Source: Paraburkholderia tagetis (GTDB lineage Bacteria > Pseudomonadota > Gammaproteobacteria > Burkholderiales > Burkholderiaceae). Taken from it: a stretch of 64,000 nt of DNA. The translations under genes and the position numbers were made by a program. A model generated the notes under the pieces. It did no database searches. It saw only the letters and a list, made by a program, of their open reading frames with translations, and had not been told where the DNA came from. Shown in pieces: positions 46,882-55,056 of the stretch. The DNA lies in NCBI RefSeq assembly GCF_022213065.1, contig NZ_JAKLJA010000034.1:1-64000 (forward strand). Reading direction: 5' to 3'. The first letter of the stretch is position 1. Each line of letters begins with the position of its first letter.

Positions 46882-47832
46882 ATGAAAATTCTGTTCTGGC
46901 TCCCGCAAGCCGACGCCTCCGCCTGGCTCCACGGTCTCTCGCGCGCCCTGCCCGGCGCCGAGCTGCGCGAATGGCAGCCCGGCGACACGGCCCCCGCCGA
47001 TTACGCGATCGTCTGGCATCCGCCGCGCGAGCTTTTCGCCGCGCGCAAGGGCCTGCGCGCGGTCTTCAATCTGGGCGCGGGCGTCGATGCGATCCTCGCG
47101 CTCGAGCGCGATCATCCGGGCACCTTGCCCAAGGACGCGCTGCTCGTGCGCCTCGAAGACTCGGGCATGGCGCCGCAAATGGCCGAATACGTGCGGCACG
47201 CGGTGCTGCGCTACCTGCGCCGCTTCGACGAATACGCGCTCCAGCAGGCGCGCCGCGAATGGCACGTGCTCGCGCCGCATCCGCTCGAAACCTTCACGGT
47301 GGGCGTGCTCGGCCTTGGCGTGCTGGGCGCACATGTCGCGCGCGCGGTGGCGTCGCTGGGCGTGCCGGTGCGCGGCTTCTCGCGCAGCGCGAAGACCCTC
47401 GACGGCATCGAGACCTTCTCGGGCGAGCTGCACGGCCCGCAGTTCGACGCGTTTCTGAGCGACGTGAAAGTGCTCGTGAACCTGCTGCCCGCCACGCCCG
47501 ACACCGAGAACGTGCTCGACGCGCGCACCTTCGGCAAGCTCCCGCGCGGCGCGTATCTCGTGAACGTCGCGCGCGGCGCGCATCTGGTGGAAGAGGACCT
47601 CGTCGAGGCACTGGCGAGCGGCGCGCTCGCGGCCGCCACGCTCGACGTGTTCCGCCGCGAGCCGCTCGCGCCCGAGCACCCGTTCTGGCGCGAGCCGCGC
47701 ATCACGATCACGCCGCATAGCGCCGCGCTCACGCTGCGCGACGAAGCAATCTCGCAGGTCGCGGACAAGATCGAGGCGCTCGCGCGCGGCGAGTCCGTGA
47801 GCGGGATCGTGCATACGACGCGCGGCTATTGA
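46882..47832 (+). CDS. ghrA: Glyoxylate/hydroxypyruvate reductase (GhrA type)
   Basis: D-2-hydroxyacid dehydrogenase reducing glyoxylate or hydroxypyruvate with NAD(P)H. The 316-residue product has the Rossmann motif GLGVLGAHVAR, the substrate-binding arginine in NVARGAHL, a glutamate in FRREPL and the catalytic histidine in ITPHSAA. The N-terminal sequence MKILFWLPQADASAW and overall length match GhrA rather than GhrB. It leads a plus-strand run of genes reaching 51.1 kb, with 60 nt before the HMG-CoA lyase gene. Confidence 0.93.
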   Translation: MKILFWLPQADASAWLHGLSRALPGAELREWQPGDTAPADYAIVWHPPRELFAARKGLRAVFNLGAGVDAILALERDHPGTLPKDALLVRLEDSGMAPQMAEYVRHAVLRYLRRFDEYALQQARREWHVLAPHPLETFTVGVLGLGVLGAHVARAVASLGVPVRGFSRSAKTLDGIETFSGELHGPQFDAFLSDVKVLVNLLPATPDTENVLDARTFGKLPRGAYLVNVARGAHLVEEDLVEALASGALAAATLDVFRREPLAPEHPFWREPRITITPHSAALTLRDEAISQVADKIEALARGESVSGIVHTTRGY

Positions 47833-47892
47833 GGCGCGCGGGTGACACGCAGGAACTCAAGCTGAATATCGGAAATCAAGCAGGAGACAGAC

Positions 47893-48819
47893 ATGGCAAC
47901 ACTCCCCACCGCAGTCAAGATCGTTGAAGTCGGACCGCGCGACGGTCTGCAAAACGAAAAGGAATTCGTGCCCACCGCCGTGAAGATCGAGCTGATCGAC
48001 CGGCTCTCGAAGGCGGGCTTTCCGAACATCGAAGCAGCTTCGTTCGTTTCGCCGAAATGGGTCCCGCAGATGGCCGACGGCGCCGAGGTCATGGCCAGCG
48101 TCGCACGCCGCGAAGGCGCGATCTATTCGGTGCTCACGCCCAATATGCGCGGCTTCGAAGGCGCGCTCGCCGCGCACGCCGATGAAATCGTGATCTTCGG
48201 CGCCGCGAGCGAGGCGTTCTCGCAGAAAAACATCAACTGCTCGATTGCGGAAAGCATCGATCGCTTCGCCCCCGTGGCCGAAGCGGCCAAGGCCGCCGGC
48301 GTGTGCATTCGCGGCAGCGTCTCGTGCTCGTTCGGCTGTCCGTACCAGGGCGAGGTGCCGGTGGCGTCGGTCGTCGACGTGGTGCAGCGCTTCGCGGCGC
48401 TCGGCTGCGACGAGATCGACATCGCCGACACCATCGGCGTGGGCACCGCGAAGCGCGTGCACGAAGTGTTCGACGCGGTCACGAAGGCGTTCCCGCGCGA
48501 GCGCCTCTCGGGCCATTTCCACGACACCTACGGCCAGGCGCTCGCCAATATCTATGCCGCGCTCGAAGAAGGCATCGCGATCTTTCACGCCTCCGTGGCG
48601 GGGCTCGGCGGCTGCCCCTACGCGAAGGGCGCGACCGGCAACGTCGCGACCGAAGACGTGCTGTATCTGATGAACGGCCTCGGCATTCATACCGGCATCG
48701 ACCTCGATCAGGTCGTGGAAGCCGGCGACTTCATTTCGAAGGCCATCGGCCGGGCCAATGTCTCGCGCGCCGGCAAGGCGCTGCTCGCGAAGAAGCAGAA
48801 CGCGTCGGCCTGCTCGTGA
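47893..48819 (+). CDS. mvaB: Hydroxymethylglutaryl-CoA lyase
   Basis: Splits HMG-CoA into acetoacetate and acetyl-CoA, the last step of leucine breakdown. The 308-residue TIM-barrel enzyme has EVGPRDGLQNE at the start, the metal-site HFHDTYG, and the HMG-CoA lyase signature GLGGCPYAKGATGN with catalytic C241. This signature distinguishes it from isopropylmalate synthases. Other leucine-degradation genes are not in the window. It precedes the YbaK gene by 48 nt. Confidence 0.95.
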   Translation: MATLPTAVKIVEVGPRDGLQNEKEFVPTAVKIELIDRLSKAGFPNIEAASFVSPKWVPQMADGAEVMASVARREGAIYSVLTPNMRGFEGALAAHADEIVIFGAASEAFSQKNINCSIAESIDRFAPVAEAAKAAGVCIRGSVSCSFGCPYQGEVPVASVVDVVQRFAALGCDEIDIADTIGVGTAKRVHEVFDAVTKAFPRERLSGHFHDTYGQALANIYAALEEGIAIFHASVAGLGGCPYAKGATGNVATEDVLYLMNGLGIHTGIDLDQVVEAGDFISKAIGRANVSRAGKALLAKKQNASACS

Positions 48820-48867
48820 TCTGAAACGCTTGAGTTGCAACCATTGCAGTACGAAGGAAACAACGAC

Positions 48868-49389
48868 ATGACGGAAACGCTCATCAACTCCGACAAGGAC
48901 GGTCTCGAAGCCCTGCCCGATTCCGCGCGCCGCGTCGCGCTGCTCCTGCGCGAGCGCGGCCACGCAAAGCCGGTCGTGCTCCTGCCCGAAACCGGCAAGA
49001 CCTCGGCGGAAGCCGCAGCCGGACTCGGTTGCGAAGTCGCGCAAATCGCCAAGTCGATCCTGTTTCGCCGCCGCAAGGACGATGCGCCCGTGCTCGTGAT
49101 CGCGAGCGGCGCCAATCGCGTCGACGAAAAGAAAGTCGAGGCGCATGTGGGCGAAGTCGGCCGTGCCGACGCGAAGTTCGTGCGCGAGATGACCGGTTAT
49201 GCGATTGGCGGCGTGTGCCCGATCGGCCACGCCACGCGGCCCGTCACGCTGATCGACGCCGACCTGTTCGAGCTCGATAGCCTGTGGGCCGCGGCAGGCC
49301 ATCCGCATGCGGTCTTCAATCTTTCGCCGCAGGAACTGGAGGAGCTCACCGGCGCGCCCGTGGTGGACGTCGCATTGCGCGACGCGTGA
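48868..49389 (+). CDS. YbaK/EbsC family protein (aminoacyl-tRNA deacylase-like)
   Basis: A 173-residue single-domain protein of the YbaK/ProX editing superfamily, which hydrolyses mischarged tRNAs. It shows KSILFRRRKDDAPVLVIASGANRVDEKKV and TGYAIGGVCPIGH, the conserved GGxxP-type loop. Which mischarged tRNA it edits, if any, is unknown. AAGGAA lies 11 bases before the ATG at 48868. Its stop is followed directly by the 12-bp repeat region preceding the DUF1289 gene. Confidence 0.9.
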   Translation: MTETLINSDKDGLEALPDSARRVALLLRERGHAKPVVLLPETGKTSAEAAAGLGCEVAQIAKSILFRRRKDDAPVLVIASGANRVDEKKVEAHVGEVGRADAKFVREMTGYAIGGVCPIGHATRPVTLIDADLFELDSLWAAAGHPHAVFNLSPQELEELTGAPVVDVALRDA

Positions 49390-49407
49390 GCGTGAGCCGC
49401 AATCCGG

Positions 49408-49455
49408 GTCCCAGCCAAAGTCCCAATCCGAGTCACAGTCCGAGTCCCAGCCCGA
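49408..49455. repeat. 12-bp tandem repeat, four units, in frame with DUF1289
   Basis: GTCCCAGCCAAA, GTCCCAATCCGA, GTCACAGTCCGA and GTCCCAGCCCGA, contiguous. Read in the DUF1289 frame they encode a Ser/Pro repeat that continues into the annotated ATG. Confidence 0.8.
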
Positions 49456-49460
49456 GTCCG

Positions 49461-49682
49461 ATGAGCGCGCCCGTTCAAACGCCCTCGCCCTGCATCAACG
49501 TATGCCGCATGCACGAGGCGAGCGGCCTGTGCGAAGGGTGTCTGCGCACGATCGACGAGATCGCCGCGTGGTCCACGCTCGACGACGCCGCAAAGCGCGC
49601 CGTCTGGGACGCGATCGAGACACGCCACGCGCAGTGGCTGACACAGCGCTTCGATGCCCCCACCGAGAGAGGTGCCCGATGA
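49461..49682 (+). CDS. DUF1289 family protein
   Basis: A 73-residue protein with the DUF1289 cysteine pattern C-x3-C-x8-C-x2-C (CINVCRMHEASGLCEGC), probably a small zinc- or iron-binding unit, followed by a helical segment TIDEIAAWSTLDDAAKRAVW. The ATG at 49461 gives the family length. The frame is open further upstream through a Ser/Pro repeat to GTG codons near 49386, so a longer form is possible. The stop overlaps the MaoC gene start (ATGA). Confidence 0.88.
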   Translation: MSAPVQTPSPCINVCRMHEASGLCEGCLRTIDEIAAWSTLDDAAKRAVWDAIETRHAQWLTQRFDAPTERGAR

Positions 49683-50143
49683 ACACGCCCGCCCGTGTGG
49701 TGAAGATCGGCGAGACGTTTCGCTCGACGCTCGCGCTCTCGCCCGAAACGGTGAAATCATTCGCCACGCTCGTAAACGACCTGAACCCGCTGCACCACGA
49801 CGACGCCTATGCCGCGCAGAGCCGCTTCGGCGGTCTGATCGCCTCGGGCACGCAGCCCACCGCGTATTTCATGGCGCTGCTCGCCACGCATTTTTCGCAG
49901 TACGCGCAGCCGCTCGGCCTCGAATTCGACATGAAGCTCAAGCGCGCCGCGCATGCGCATGACGTGCTCACCTTCGAATGGCGCGTCGTGGATGCGCACT
50001 GGAAAGCGAGCCTGAACGGCGACCTCGTGAAGCTCGAAGGCACGGCCGTCAACCAGAACGGCGAGACGCTCGTGGTGGGCCGCTCGACGATTCTCGTGAT
50101 GCCGAAGCCGCAGGCGCAAACGAGCGGAGAAGCCACGCGATGA
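49679..50143 (+). CDS. MaoC-like hot-dog-fold dehydratase
   Basis: A 154-residue hot-dog-fold protein of the R-specific enoyl-CoA hydratase (MaoC/PhaJ) family. The hydratase-2-type motif LVNDLNPLHHDDAYAAQSRFGG contains the expected Asp and His, followed by LIASGTQPTAYFMALLA. It probably hydrates an enoyl-CoA to a (R)-3-hydroxyacyl-CoA, which could feed PHA synthesis or oxidation. Its ATG overlaps the DUF1289 stop and its stop overlaps the next start, so translation is coupled on both sides. Confidence 0.88.
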   Translation: MNTPARVVKIGETFRSTLALSPETVKSFATLVNDLNPLHHDDAYAAQSRFGGLIASGTQPTAYFMALLATHFSQYAQPLGLEFDMKLKRAAHAHDVLTFEWRVVDAHWKASLNGDLVKLEGTAVNQNGETLVVGRSTILVMPKPQAQTSGEATR

Positions 50144-51120
50144 GCGACGCCACGCCGGCCGGAGCGAATCCGCCAGCCACGTTGCCCGCGACGTTGCCCG
50201 CCATGTTGCCACCGTCGATCCGCGTGTTCGAGCGCGGCTGGCTCTCGTCGAATAACGTGCTGCTCGTCGACGAGGCACGCGCGGCGCTCGTCGACACGGG
50301 CTACGCCACGCATGCCGCGCAAACCGTCTCGCTCGTGCAGCACGCACTCGCGGGGCGCGCGCTCGACACGATCATCAACACGCATCTGCATTCGGACCAT
50401 TGCGGCGGCAACGCGCGCCTCCAGGCGCAATGGCCCTGCGAGACGCTCATTCCCGCCGCCAGCGCGAGCGCCGTGGGCGCCTGGGACGAAGCGCGGCTCT
50501 CCTTTCTCGCCACCGGCCAGACCTGCGAGCGCTTCGGCTTCACGGGCACGCTCGCGCCCGGCGCGCGCGTGACGCTCGGCGGCTTCGAGTGGGACGTCAT
50601 CGGCGCGCCCGGTCACGACCCCGACTCGCTGATGCTCTACGCCGCCGAGCCGCGCGTGCTGATCAGCGCCGACGCGCTCTGGGAGCACGGCTTCGGCGTG
50701 ATCTTTCCGGAACTCGAAGGCGAAAGCGGTTTCGCGGAGCAGCGCGCGGTGCTAGACGCCATTGCGCAACTCGACGTGGCCGTGGTGATTCCGGGCCACG
50801 GCGCGCCGTTCGCGAACGTGGAAGCCGCGCTCGAACGCGCGTATGCGCGCCTCGCGTGGCTCAGCGCCGACCCCGCGCGCAACGCCAAAAACGCGCTCAA
50901 GGTACTGATCGTGTTCAAGCTGCTGGAAGTGCGCACGATGACATTCGCGACGCTGGAGGTCATGCTCGCCCAGGCGGTAGCCATGCGTGCGGCGGCGAGA
51001 CAGCTCGCGCCCGAGAGCGCATGGCCCGCGCTGCTGCGCGAACTTGCCGGGGAACTGGCGAAAAGCGGCGCGCTCGTGATGGGCGAAAACGGCATCGAAG
51101 CGCCCGCCGGCATGGCCTGA
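50140..51120 (+). CDS. Metallo-beta-lactamase-fold hydrolase
   Basis: A 326-residue enzyme with the MBL zinc motif HLHSDHCGG (H82, H84, D86, H87), further ligands in APGHDPDS, an aspartate in ISADALWEHGFG and PGHGAPF. The family includes glyoxalase II and lactonases; the substrate is unknown. The N-terminus has a short repeat PATLPATLPAMLPP encoded by a tandem DNA repeat. It is the last gene of the plus-strand run and overlaps the MaoC gene by 4 nt. Confidence 0.88.
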   Translation: MSDATPAGANPPATLPATLPAMLPPSIRVFERGWLSSNNVLLVDEARAALVDTGYATHAAQTVSLVQHALAGRALDTIINTHLHSDHCGGNARLQAQWPCETLIPAASASAVGAWDEARLSFLATGQTCERFGFTGTLAPGARVTLGGFEWDVIGAPGHDPDSLMLYAAEPRVLISADALWEHGFGVIFPELEGESGFAEQRAVLDAIAQLDVAVVIPGHGAPFANVEAALERAYARLAWLSADPARNAKNALKVLIVFKLLEVRTMTFATLEVMLAQAVAMRAAARQLAPESAWPALLRELAGELAKSGALVMGENGIEAPAGMA

Positions 51121-51176
51121 CGCCCGTGCCCGAGTGTCATGGGGCAGCACGGCGCAAGAAGCACAAGCGGTACGGT

Positions 51177-51210
51177 AAAAAAAACGCTCGTCCCTTTCCA
51201 GGACGAGCGT
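51177..51210 (-). terminator. Rho-independent terminator of the DUF445 gene
   Basis: On the minus strand a 10-bp stem GGACGAGCGT (arms 51210-51201 and 51193-51184... read as 51201-51210 with 51184-51193) with a 7-nt loop runs into eight T (51184-51177). It lies between convergent genes, 165 nt beyond the DUF445 stop. Confidence 0.85.
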
Positions 51211-51374
51211 GAGTATCGTGCTCTGACGTGATCAAACTGTCGAGCCGATCATACTCGCGCGCGAATTCGCATCGCATCGGTGATTTCCCTAAAACCGGGA
51301 GCAATTGATTCGAAATCCGAATCGATGACAGGTGATAGACAACGCAGGTTCACGAACATGTCATACGGAACGCA

Positions 51375-52676
51375 TCATCCGCCGAGTTGCAGGCGCAACC
51401 ATTCGAACACGTGCGAGCACAGGTAGAGCCCGAGCCCGATCGTCCCGCCAATCACGGTGCCGTTCACGCGTATCGCCTGCAAGTCCTTGCCGATCTTCAG
51501 CTCGATCAGGCGCGCGGTCTCGCGCGTGTCCCAGTTGCGCACCGTATCGCGGATGTGATGCGTGAGGTAGCACGCGAAATCGGGAGCCATCGCGCGCGCG
51601 GCGTCTTCGAGATGGCGGTTGAGCGACGCGCGCAGGTCCGCATCGGCGGCAAGCGACTCGCCGAGCCAGCGCCCGGTTGCCGCCACCTTCGCGTGCAGCG
51701 TCGAGTCGGGGCGCTCCAGATCGTCGCGCAGCCACGCGCGCAGGCTGCTCCATAGCGCGCCCGTGTACTCGTTGAGCGCGCTGCCTTCGCGCAGGCCCGC
51801 TTTCAGCTCCTCGCCCTTGCGCAGGAACGCGGGATCGCTCTTCAACTGCACCACGAGCTTTTGCACCACCTCGTCGAACTTCTTGCGCAGGTGGTGCTCG
51901 CGGTCTTCGCTCACTTGCAGCAGCAGACGGTTCACCGCGGTTTCCAGCACGCGCGCGCCGCTGTCGCCGATCCATTCCGTGGGCAGGATCTTTTCGGTCA
52001 GCGGAAACTCGCCCTTCAGGCCTTCGACGATGCGCGCCGCCACGAACGCGCGCGTGCTCTCCTCGGCGAGCAGGAGGCCGAGCTGGTCGAGCATCTGGTC
52101 GAGCAGTTCCTGATGACGGCCGTCTTTCGTGAGCGTGTCGAGCAGCGCGCCCGCCGACTTCGAGAGATCGATCTTGTCGAGCGCGGCGTGCAGGCCGTCG
52201 CGGATGAAGGCCTGGATGCGCGCGTCGTCGGTGAGGCCGAGCAGGCCCGACATCAGCCGCACTGCGTAGTCGCCCAGATGCTGCGCGTTGTGCGGGGCCG
52301 TGAGCCAGGACGAGAACCGCTCGACCGGATCGTGACGGCGGATCAATGCGACCAGCGAGTCGACGTTGAGAAACTTGTCGTGCACGAAGACGGCGAGCTC
52401 GTCGGCGATGCGATCCTTGTTGCGCGGGATGATGCCCGTGTGCGCCGCAATGAACGGAATCGGCACGCGCCGGAACAGCGCGACGACAGCGAACCAGTCG
52501 GCGAGCGCGCCCACCATGGCCGCTTCGCTCACGGCCTTGATGCCGTCGATCAGCGCGCCCGGCGGCGAAAGCGCCGTGGCGACGAACACCAGCGCCGCGC
52601 CCACCAGCAGCAGGAGCGCGCGGCGCTTGGCCCGCTTGAGTTCGGCTTCGTCGTGGCTGGCGTCTGCTGGGGTCAT
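51375..52676 (-). CDS. DUF445 family membrane protein
   Basis: A 433-residue protein with a hydrophobic N-terminal segment (about 22-42), the conserved GALADWFAVVALFRRVPIPFIAAHTGIIPRNK block of DUF445 (YjiN-like), a long helical middle part and a C-terminal hydrophobic helix (VNGTVIGGTIGLGLYLCSHVF). This topology suggests two membrane anchors around a large soluble domain. Its function is unknown. The start at 52676 is chosen; an extension to 52826 is open but low in conserved character. Confidence 0.9.
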   Translation of the reverse strand: MTPADASHDEAELKRAKRRALLLLVGAALVFVATALSPPGALIDGIKAVSEAAMVGALADWFAVVALFRRVPIPFIAAHTGIIPRNKDRIADELAVFVHDKFLNVDSLVALIRRHDPVERFSSWLTAPHNAQHLGDYAVRLMSGLLGLTDDARIQAFIRDGLHAALDKIDLSKSAGALLDTLTKDGRHQELLDQMLDQLGLLLAEESTRAFVAARIVEGLKGEFPLTEKILPTEWIGDSGARVLETAVNRLLLQVSEDREHHLRKKFDEVVQKLVVQLKSDPAFLRKGEELKAGLREGSALNEYTGALWSSLRAWLRDDLERPDSTLHAKVAATGRWLGESLAADADLRASLNRHLEDAARAMAPDFACYLTHHIRDTVRNWDTRETARLIELKIGKDLQAIRVNGTVIGGTIGLGLYLCSHVFEWLRLQLGG

Positions 52677-52809
52677 GCGCGGCTCGTGCACTGCCGTGCA
52701 CTGTCGTGGTTGGGGAACCGCGACATTATGCGGCCAGCGTGCGGACGGCGCGGTGTCGCGATACCACCGGCCGGCCGCCGCGCAGTCCGCCGCGCAGTCC
52801 GCCGCGCAA

Positions 52810-53709
52810 TCACTCCTGGCGCTCAATCGCCTCGAAGAACGAAAGAATCTCGCCGACGAGCGCCTCGCTCGCCTCCTCGGGAATGTAGTGGCCGCACGGC
52901 AATGCCCGGCCGCTCACGTCGCGCGCCACCTTGCGCCACTCTGCGAGCGGATCGAAGCAGCGCTCGATCACGCCGTGCTCGCCCCACAGCACGCGCAGCG
53001 GGCAGCCCACCTTGTGGCCGCGCTCGATGTCGGCGCGGTCGTGCTCGAGGTCGATGGTCGCGGAAGCGCGATAGTCCTCGCACATCGCGTGCACCGCGCC
53101 GGGCTGACGCAGCGCCGCGCGGTACGCGCCGAGCGCCTTGGGCGCGAAGGGCGCGAGGCCCGCGTGGCGGCTGCCCATCACGCGCTCGATATAAGCGTCG
53201 GGATTCGCGCCGATCAGATCCTCGGGCAGCGGCTCGGGCTGGATCAGAAAGAACCAGTGGAAATACAGCGTGGCGAACTCGCGGTTGGTCTGCTCGTACA
53301 TGGCGAGCGTGGGTGCGATGTCGAGCAGCATCAGCCGCTCCACGGCGTCGGGATGGTCGAGCGCCATGCGATGCGCGACGCGCGCGCCGCGGTCGTGCGC
53401 GCACACGAGAAAACGCTCGAAGCCGAAGTGGCGCATGACCTCGACCTGATCGGCGGCCATCGCGCGTTTCGAGTAAGCGGCGTGGCTCGCATCGCTCGCG
53501 GGCCTGGAGGAGGCGCCGTAGCCGCGCAGGTCGGTGGCGATCACGGTGAAGTGCTTCGCGAGATCTGCCGCGCAGCGATGCCAGATCATGTGCGTTTGCG
53601 GATGGCCATGCAGCAGCAACAGCGGTGGCCCTTCGCCGCCACGGAGCCCCTGAATCTCGACGCCATCCGCGGTGCGAACGGTGAAAGGCGTATATCCCTC
53701 GAACGGCAT
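52810..53709 (-). CDS. Probable haloacetate (fluoroacetate) dehalogenase
   Basis: A 299-residue alpha/beta hydrolase with an aspartate nucleophile. All active-site residues that I recall for the Rhodopseudomonas fluoroacetate dehalogenase are present at matching spacing: D106, R107 and R110 (HDRGARVAHR), D130, H151 and W152 (FHWFFLIQPEPLPE), Y213 (MCEDYRAS) and H274 (CGHYIPEE). H, W and Y form the halide pocket. The substrate is therefore likely a short 2-haloacid such as fluoroacetate or chloroacetate; epoxide hydrolase is the alternative. It lies upstream of DUF445 on the same strand. Confidence 0.85.
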   Translation of the reverse strand: MPFEGYTPFTVRTADGVEIQGLRGGEGPPLLLLHGHPQTHMIWHRCAADLAKHFTVIATDLRGYGASSRPASDASHAAYSKRAMAADQVEVMRHFGFERFLVCAHDRGARVAHRMALDHPDAVERLMLLDIAPTLAMYEQTNREFATLYFHWFFLIQPEPLPEDLIGANPDAYIERVMGSRHAGLAPFAPKALGAYRAALRQPGAVHAMCEDYRASATIDLEHDRADIERGHKVGCPLRVLWGEHGVIERCFDPLAEWRKVARDVSGRALPCGHYIPEEASEALVGEILSFFEAIERQE

Positions 53710-53863
53710 AGTCGCGTCTCCCGCATATCTTTGTTGGTCTGCGGGATATTGTAGGAGGGGTGCGCGATGCGCCGTCGCAAATTCGGGAGCGAAAAGCTAG
53801 AAACCGAACACTCCCTCGATTCGCCCGAACGGCGTGGGAGCCATGAGGCGCAAGCCGCGCGCC

Positions 53864-53869
53864 TATAAT
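53864..53869 (+). promoter_or_regulatory. Possible -10 box for the nitronate monooxygenase gene
   Basis: A perfect TATAAT 89 bp before the ATG at 53958. No good -35 hexamer is seen 16-18 bp upstream, so this is a weak call. AAGGAG at 53945-53950 is the ribosome-binding site. Confidence 0.4.
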
Positions 53870-53957
53870 CGAACGACCGTTTTGGTGGATACCCGAAGGG
53901 CGATTTTTAGTCTAAGCCCGGCCTGAACCCGTCCTTCCGCAGCAAGGAGACCTCGTC

Positions 53958-54917
53958 ATGGCATTGCCCGCCGTCCTGCAGAACCTGTCGTTGCCTGTCG
54001 TCGGCTCGCCGATGTTCATCGTGAGCTACCCCGAGCTCGTGCTCGCGCAATGCAAGGCCGGCATCGTCGGCTCGTTTCCGGCGCTCAACGCGCGCCCCGC
54101 CGAGCAGCTCGACGCGTGGCTCACGCAGATCCAGCAACAGCTCGCCGAGCACAAGGCCGCGAACCCGGACGCCGTGATCGGGCCGATCGCCGTGAACCAG
54201 ATCGTGCATCAGTCCAATACGCGGCTCGAGCAAGACGTGCGCGTATGCGTCGAGCACAAGGTGCCGATCTTCATCACGAGCCTGCGCGCGCCGCCAAGAG
54301 AATTGCTCGACGCCGTGCACAGCTATGGCGGCATCGTGCTGCACGACGTCATCAACCTGCGTCATGCCGGCAAGGCGCTCGAAGCTGGCGTGGACGGCCT
54401 CATTCTCGTTGCGGCGGGCGCGGGCGGGCACGCGGGCACGACTTCGCCGTTCGCGCTCGTGGGCGAAGTGCGGCGCCTGTTCGACGGCCCCATCGTGCTC
54501 TCGGGCGCGATCGCCAACGGCGGCTCCATCCTCGCCGCCCAGGCCATGGGCGCCGATCTCGCTTACATGGGCACGCGCTTTATCGCCACGCGCGAAGCGC
54601 ATGCCGTGGAGGGCTACAAGCACGCCATCCTCGAAGCCAAGGCCGCCGACATCGTCTACACGAACCTGTTTACGGGCGTGCACGGCAACTACATCCGCGA
54701 AAGCATCGTTAATGCGGGCCTCGACCCGGACGCGCTGCCCGAGTCGGACAAGTCGAAGATGAACTTCGGCGGCGACAAGGCCAAAGCGTGGAAGGACATC
54801 TGGGGCGCGGGCCAGGGCGTGGGGCTCATGGACGACGTGCCGTCGGTGGCGGAGCTGGTCGCGCGCCTGAAGAGCGAATACGACCAGACCCGCGCGCGGC
54901 TGGGGATCGCGCGCTGA
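53958..54917 (+). CDS. Nitronate monooxygenase / NAD(P)H-dependent flavin enzyme family
   Basis: A 319-residue FMN-dependent TIM-barrel enzyme of the nitronate monooxygenase / FabK-like family. Visible motifs are PVVGSPMFIVSYPELV at the start, HDVINLRHAGKALEAGVDGLI, AGGHAGTTSPFALV and IANGGSILAAQAMGADLAYMGTRF, the phosphate-binding part. It may oxidise alkyl nitronates or act as a quinone reductase. AAGGAG lies 7 bases before the ATG. The stop codon lies in a 14-bp repeat. Confidence 0.9.
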   Translation: MALPAVLQNLSLPVVGSPMFIVSYPELVLAQCKAGIVGSFPALNARPAEQLDAWLTQIQQQLAEHKAANPDAVIGPIAVNQIVHQSNTRLEQDVRVCVEHKVPIFITSLRAPPRELLDAVHSYGGIVLHDVINLRHAGKALEAGVDGLILVAAGAGGHAGTTSPFALVGEVRRLFDGPIVLSGAIANGGSILAAQAMGADLAYMGTRFIATREAHAVEGYKHAILEAKAADIVYTNLFTGVHGNYIRESIVNAGLDPDALPESDKSKMNFGGDKAKAWKDIWGAGQGVGLMDDVPSVAELVARLKSEYDQTRARLGIAR

Positions 54918-54946
54918 AGATCCCGCGCTGAAGATCCCGCGCTAAC
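54905..54946. repeat. 14-bp tandem repeat, three units, over a stop codon
   Basis: GATCGCGCGCTGAA (54905-54918, containing the stop TGA of the preceding gene), GATCCCGCGCTGAA (54919-54932) and GATCCCGCGCTAAC (54933-54946). Confidence 0.9.
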
Positions 54947-55056
54947 GGCTCAGGCGCGGCTCGGCACGCGGCCAGGCGCCTGCCTGTACACACACTCCGT
55001 TCATCGCTTGCGCGCCGGCGGCAGCTTCGCTTGCCGGCGCTGCACGCGAGTTCGGC

